This document shows positions 7,072 to 10,694 of a DNA stretch of 10,694 bases, piece by piece. Origin of the DNA: an uncultured Klebsiella sp. Its GTDB lineage: Bacteria > Pseudomonadota > Gammaproteobacteria > Enterobacterales > Enterobacteriaceae. Where the stretch lies: NCBI GenBank assembly GCA_902490055.1, contig CABUCP010000061.1:1-10694 (forward strand). The letters are read 5' to 3'. Made by a program: the position numbers and the translations under genes. Below the pieces are notes generated by a model, which did no database searches, was not told the DNA's origin, and worked only from the letters and a program-made list of their open reading frames with translations. Each line of letters begins with the position of its first letter. Within the stretch, counting starts at the first letter, position 1.

Positions 7072-7858
7072 TATTCAGCCCTCCCTCACGAACCTTTTTC
7101 AGGAACGGACCAAAGCCCAGTTCGCCCATCCAGAAATCAAAGCTGTGCTGCACGCCATTTGACGTCAGCGTGGCCCCGGATAATCCGTCAACCGAATGCA
7201 GATCGCCGGCGCGCGCGCCGCCTTTCACCACCTTCAGCGATGGCATGCCGTTGTCATCCAGCACCTGCTTACCGACAAACTGCTGACGCCAGTTCGGGTT
7301 TTCAACCTCGCCGCCCAGCCCTGGGGTTTCCCCCTGATCGTAGTAAGTTATGCCTTTCACCGTGCGCCCATCAACGTCCAGCGCCACAAAGGCGTACATC
7401 ATCGACCACAGGCCGTTACCGTAGATAGGCAGAACAACTTCCTGAATCTGCTGCTGCGCGTCGCGCACCAGATAGATTTCCGCCAGGTTGCTGCGACGCT
7501 TGATGCCGGCTGGATCCTGACTGGCGTCGAGCGCCATGCTCTGCTCAGGATCTTTGAGCGCCTGGGCCTGGTTAAATTTGCTCGGGTCTTTATCCAGCAG
7601 CTCGCCGGTCGCCAGATTGACCAACCGCGGGGTAATGCGCGCGGCGAAGGTTTCGGCCACTGCATCGGCGTCCATCCCTTGTTGCATCAGGCCGGCGACG
7701 GCCAGGATATTCCGCTGCTTATCCAGCGCACGCTGCTCCTGCTGACGCGACTTAAGACCCACAGCGGAGCCGGCAACCACGATCGAGCACACCAGACAAA
7801 GCACCAGCACCACCAGCAGCGTTTTGCCGATGCTATCGTTACTTTTCTTCTCAGCCAC
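7064..7858 (-). CDS. nqrC: Na+-translocating NADH:quinone reductase subunit C
   Basis: Membrane-anchored flavoprotein subunit (264 residues) carrying covalently bound FMN. An N-terminal membrane helix (about residues 12-34) is followed by a soluble FMN domain. The flavinylation motif is [10 protein letters not shown], with Thr230 as the acceptor; ApbE normally attaches the FMN. The start is taken as GTG at 7858 (encoding [12 protein letters not shown]), behind a GGAGG site 9 bp upstream. A longer reading frame opens at 7915, but its extra 19 residues have no family match and lie inside nqrB. The gene overlaps nqrB by 8 bp and nqrD by 8 bp. Confidence 0.97.
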   Translation of the reverse strand: MAEKKSNDSIGKTLLVVLVLCLVCSIVVAGSAVGLKSRQQEQRALDKQRNILAVAGLMQQGMDADAVAETFAARITPRLVNLATGELLDKDPSKFNQAQALKDPEQSMALDASQDPAGIKRRSNLAEIYLVRDAQQQIQEVVLPIYGNGLWSMMYAFVALDVDGRTVKGITYYDQGETPGLGGEVENPNWRQQFVGKQVLDDNGMPSLKVVKGGARAGDLHSVDGLSGATLTSNGVQHSFDFWMGELGFGPFLKKVREGGLNNG

Positions 7859-9089
7859 GCGACTTCCTCCGCTTAATATTGGCCTGCACCACCAGGTAAT
7901 CGAACAGCGGCGCAAAGAGGTTGGCGAACAGAATCGCCAGCATCATCCCTTCCGGATAGGCCGGGTTCACGACCCGAATAAGTACGCACATCACGCCAAT
8001 CAGCAGGCCGTAGCTCCATTTACCTTTATCGGTAAAGGAGGCGGATACCGGATCGGTGGCCATAAACATCATGCCGAAGGCAAAGCCGCCGAGCACCAGA
8101 TGCCAGTACCACGGCATCGCGAACATCGGGTTGGTCTCTGAACCGATAAAGTTAAACAGCGTCGCGGTGGCGATCATACCGATCATCACCCCGGCGACGA
8201 TGCGCCAGGAGGCGATACGGGCAAAGATAATGAAAGCGCCGCCAATCAGGATCATCAGCGTGGAAACTTCGCCAATCGAGCCGGGAATGTTGCCGAGGAA
8301 GGCATCCATCCAGCTTACCGGGATGCCGGTAGCGACGTTAACCAGCGCTTCACCGCCGCCGCTGGCCCACTGAGAAAGCGGCGTCGCGCCGGAGAAACCG
8401 TCCGCCGCCGTCCACACCAGGTCGCCGGAAATCTGCGCCGGGTAAGCGAAGAACAGGAACGCGCGCCCCGCCAGCGCCGGGTTGAGGAAGTTACGCCCGG
8501 TACCGCCGAAAATTTCTTTGGCGATCACCACGCCGAAGGAGATCCCCAGCGCCGCCTGCCATAGCGGCATCGTTGGCGGCACAATCAACGCAAAGAGAAT
8601 CGAGGTAACGAAAAAGCCTTCGTTGATTTCATGCTTGCGGACGATAGAAAACAGCACTTCCCAGAAACCACCGACGATAAATACGGTGATGTAAATAGGC
8701 AGGAAAAAGACCGCCCCCAGCGTCATCATGCTGAGCCAGCCGGCATCAGCGCTGAAGCTCACTCCTAACCACTGGGCGACGCTATAGTGCCAGTTGTTGG
8801 CAATCACCTGTTGCAGTTGCTCCGCGCCATAAAGCTTATGCAGCGCGGGAATTGTCTGCAGGCCGACGTTATACATTCCCCAGAACATGGCCGGGAACAC
8901 CGCAAACCAGACAAGGATCATCATCCGCTTGAGGTCAATGGCATCGCGAACGTGCGCCGCGCCGCGGGTGACTAAACCCGGGGTGTAGAAGATCGTCGCC
9001 GCCGCTTCATACAGCGGGTAATATTTTTCTAACTTGCCGCCGTGCGTGAAATGCGGCTCAAGTTTCTCAATCAGTTGCTTTAAGCCCAT
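7851..9089 (-). CDS. nqrB: Na+-translocating NADH:quinone reductase subunit B
   Basis: Largest membrane subunit (412 residues, about ten hydrophobic segments), homologous to RnfD. It carries a covalent FMN and is associated with riboflavin, quinone reduction and Na+ translocation. The flavinylation motif DGFSGATPL gives Thr236 as the FMN acceptor, the same number as in the Vibrio cholerae protein. Gly140-Gly141 in IVGGFWE match the region linked to quinone and inhibitor (korormicin) binding in Vibrio enzymes. The N-terminal cytosolic stretch [14 protein letters not shown] is typical of the family. The ATG at 9089 follows an AAGGA site and starts 3 bp after the nqrA stop. Confidence 0.98.
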   Translation of the reverse strand: MGLKQLIEKLEPHFTHGGKLEKYYPLYEAAATIFYTPGLVTRGAAHVRDAIDLKRMMILVWFAVFPAMFWGMYNVGLQTIPALHKLYGAEQLQQVIANNWHYSVAQWLGVSFSADAGWLSMMTLGAVFFLPIYITVFIVGGFWEVLFSIVRKHEINEGFFVTSILFALIVPPTMPLWQAALGISFGVVIAKEIFGGTGRNFLNPALAGRAFLFFAYPAQISGDLVWTAADGFSGATPLSQWASGGGEALVNVATGIPVSWMDAFLGNIPGSIGEVSTLMILIGGAFIIFARIASWRIVAGVMIGMIATATLFNFIGSETNPMFAMPWYWHLVLGGFAFGMMFMATDPVSASFTDKGKWSYGLLIGVMCVLIRVVNPAYPEGMMLAILFANLFAPLFDYLVVQANIKRRKSRG

Positions 9090-9092
9090 CTC

Positions 9093-10439
9093 TTATCCTT
9101 CCTGCTCAATCTGGGTTAACACGCTGCGCAACGCCGGGCCGTATTCATATTTGCCCGGGCAGACGTAGGTGCAGAGCGCCAGATCTTCTTCATCCAGTTC
9201 GAGGCAGCCCAGCGCCTGGGCGCTATCGCTATCGCCGGCGAGCAGATCGCGCAGCAATATGGTCGGCAGAATATCCAGCGGCATTACCCGCTCATAGTTG
9301 CCGATAGGTACCATTGCTCGCTCGCCGCCGTTGGTATCGGTGGAGAAATTAAAGCGCTTGCGCTTGAAGAAATGGCCAAGAGTGGTGCGGGTAATCGAGA
9401 ACTTCTCTTTGCCCGGCATTACCCAGCCAAACAGCTCTTTTTCACGCCCTTCCCTGACGACGCTCACCTGCAAATGAAAACGCCCAAGGAACGCGTGGGG
9501 GCCGCGTGCGTGCGTGCCGCTCAACACCGAACCGGAGATCACCCGGTTTTCATCATCCGCCAGTTCGCCGGCTAGCAGTTCATCGAGGCTGGCGCCGAGA
9601 CAGGTTGGAACCAGCCGCGGCTGTTTCACCTGCGGGCCGCCGAGCGCAATCACGCGTTCGCTGTACAGTTCGCCATCAAGGAACAGCTTGCCGATGGCGA
9701 TGACTTCCTGATAGTTGAGATGCCAGACCTGTTTCGTCAGGCTGACGGGCTCAAGGAAGTGGATATGCGTACCCGCCAGCCCCGCCGGATGCGGGCCGCT
9801 AAATTGATTGAAGGTGACCTGCCCTGATGGATGACCGCCCAGCTTGCCGCCGCTGGCCTGACAGACGTGGACTTTACCGTCCGTCAGGCGCGTCAGCACC
9901 GTCAGACCGGCGTCAAAGGCTTCACGCTGGGCCAGGATAATCGGCTGCGGTTCAGCCGCCAGCGGGTTGGTATCGATAGCGGTGACGAAAATAGCCGCCG
10001 GTACGCTGCCCGGCACGGGGGTTTTGCTGAATGGACGGGTGCGAAACGCCGTCCACTGCCCGGATTCCAGCAGCTGTTGCTGCACGGTGTCTCGCGGTAA
10101 ATCGTTAAGATCGTCTAATGCAAAACGGGTAAACGACACGGCATCAGTATTGCCGTCGACGTCAATCACCACCGATTGCAGCACCCGGCGCTCGCCGCGA
10201 TGAATGGCGCTGACCACCCCGCTGGCAGGCGCGGTAAAACGCACCCCGGGGTTCTTTTTGTCTTCGAACAGCAACTGGCCTTTTTGTACCCGGTCGCCTT
10301 CGCTCACCGCCATCGAGGGACGCATTCCGACGTACTCCTCGCCTAACAGAGCGACGCGCTTTACCGCAGGCCGGGAAGAGATCTGCTGTAATGGCATGCC
10401 AGCTATGGGCAAATCCAGCCCTTTCGTGATTTTAATCAT
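9093..10439 (-). CDS. nqrA: Na+-translocating NADH:quinone reductase subunit A
   Basis: Soluble cytoplasmic subunit of 448 residues, related to RnfC, with no transmembrane segment. It packs against NqrB and has been implicated in quinone binding. The ATG at 10439 gives the family N-terminus [16 protein letters not shown]. The frame stays open to a GTG at 10475, but those 12 extra residues are not conserved. The N-terminal region has a biotinyl/lipoyl-like fold ([20 protein letters not shown] type), and conserved blocks include [18 protein letters not shown] and [12 protein letters not shown] near the end. The ribosome binding site before this ATG is weak compared with the other nqr genes. It is the first gene of the operon. 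Confidence 0.97.
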   Translation of the reverse strand: MIKITKGLDLPIAGMPLQQISSRPAVKRVALLGEEYVGMRPSMAVSEGDRVQKGQLLFEDKKNPGVRFTAPASGVVSAIHRGERRVLQSVVIDVDGNTDAVSFTRFALDDLNDLPRDTVQQQLLESGQWTAFRTRPFSKTPVPGSVPAAIFVTAIDTNPLAAEPQPIILAQREAFDAGLTVLTRLTDGKVHVCQASGGKLGGHPSGQVTFNQFSGPHPAGLAGTHIHFLEPVSLTKQVWHLNYQEVIAIGKLFLDGELYSERVIALGGPQVKQPRLVPTCLGASLDELLAGELADDENRVISGSVLSGTHARGPHAFLGRFHLQVSVVREGREKELFGWVMPGKEKFSITRTTLGHFFKRKRFNFSTDTNGGERAMVPIGNYERVMPLDILPTILLRDLLAGDSDSAQALGCLELDEEDLALCTYVCPGKYEYGPALRSVLTQIEQEG

Positions 10440-10511
10440 ATCGTTAGCAGGTATCCGTAACCTAAACCCCGGCACCAGACCGAGGCCAGCATCATTGATG
10501 GAATATCAGAA

Positions 10512-10569
10512 TAAGAAAGGAATTATGGCGCCACGGGGGCACAAGACGGGAGAGAAGCATCCTTTCTTA
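10512..10569 (-). repeat. 9-bp inverted repeat in the nqrA leader
   Basis: TAAGAAAGG (10512-10520) and CCTTTCTTA (10561-10569) are perfect reverse complements separated by 40 bp. If the candidate promoter at 10590-10598 is real, the repeat lies inside the untranslated leader and could form a long-range stem that encloses a GC-rich loop containing GGCGCC. An operator with two half-sites is an alternative. Function unknown. Confidence 0.5.
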
Positions 10570-10589
10570 CCCTGGTCATAAACGGCGAG

Positions 10590-10598
10590 AGTGTAACA
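10590..10598 (-). promoter_or_regulatory. Candidate extended -10 promoter of the nqr operon
   Basis: On the - strand TGTTACACT has the TGn-TAnnnT form of an extended -10 element. No good -35 hexamer lies 16-18 bp upstream, as is common for extended -10 promoters. Transcription from here would give a leader of roughly 140 nt before nqrA. The assignment rests on the motif alone. Confidence 0.35.
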
Positions 10599-10658
10599 TT
10601 TTGTGAGTAGCAACAGTAGGAAAAGCGCCAATAAGTGCTTCTAAAATGCGAGCTATTG

Positions 10659-10683
10659 CGCAAAGTTCTCACTGCGCTTTGCG
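10659..10683. repeat. 7-bp inverted repeat upstream of the nqr operon
   Basis: CGCAAAG (10659-10665) and CTTTGCG (10677-10683) form a perfect stem with an 11-base spacer. An interleaved pair TTCTC (10666-10670) and GAGAA (10683-10687), and the palindrome GAATATTC (10685-10692), follow directly. It could be an operator for nqr or part of the neighbouring gene's control region beyond the window edge. No gene is seen in 10440-10694. Confidence 0.4.
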
Positions 10684-10694
10684 AGAATATTCGC

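Noticed and set aside
7196..7876. 226-codon + strand open frame opposite nqrC
   Set aside because: It is antisense to nqrC with no independent ribosome binding site or family match.
10440..10475. GTG start extending NqrA by 12 residues
   Set aside because: The extra residues do not match the conserved NqrA N-terminus, which begins [11 protein letters not shown].
1..10694. CRISPR array, tRNA, rRNA, insertion sequence, prophage or defence genes
   Set aside because: No spaced direct repeats, tRNA-like folds, transposase motifs or foreign-looking gene cluster were seen. The window is almost fully covered by conserved core genes.

Overview
The window looks like chromosomal DNA from a Klebsiella/Raoultella-like member of the Enterobacteriaceae. 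The PepD, DinB and YafP proteins are close to their E. coli counterparts as I recall them, REP-type palindromes are present, and a complete Na+-translocating NADH:quinone oxidoreductase (Na+-NQR) operon lies nearby. E. coli K-12 lacks that operon, while Klebsiella carries it. The genus assignment is inference from memory, not from a search.

Layout: (1) pepD, a broad-specificity aminoacyl-histidine dipeptidase, runs on the + strand from 7 to 1464 and is followed by a strong hairpin. (2) Positions 1465-1749 contain no convincing gene and hold a pair of oppositely oriented REP-like palindromes. (3) On the - strand, dinB (DNA polymerase IV) and yafP (GNAT acetyltransferase) form a tight two-gene unit behind a LexA box. 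(4) Diverging from dinB, on the + strand, is an exported glycerophosphodiester phosphodiesterase-like protein. Its active site has apparently lost most of the canonical metal-binding and catalytic residues. (5) A short convergent intergenic region (4290-4375) carries two perfect hairpins. (6) The - strand from 10439 down to 4376 is the compact operon nqrABCDEF-nqrM, followed upstream by about 255 bp of leader and promoter sequence.

NqrA-F together form a membrane complex that oxidises NADH through NqrF (FAD and 2Fe-2S). Electrons pass through an Fe centre held by NqrD/NqrE and through FMNs covalently bound to NqrC and NqrB, then reach ubiquinone while Na+ is pumped out. NqrM is the Cys-rich maturation factor linked to delivery of the Fe centre. 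All key cofactor residues I could check are present. The apbE flavin transferase gene, which often accompanies nqr operons and is needed to attach the FMNs, is not in the window.

Most of the window is conserved housekeeping sequence. I do not see a clearly new multi-gene system. The best leads are the degenerate GDPD-like protein, the nqr operon lacking apbE, and the structured, unexplained leader upstream of nqrA.
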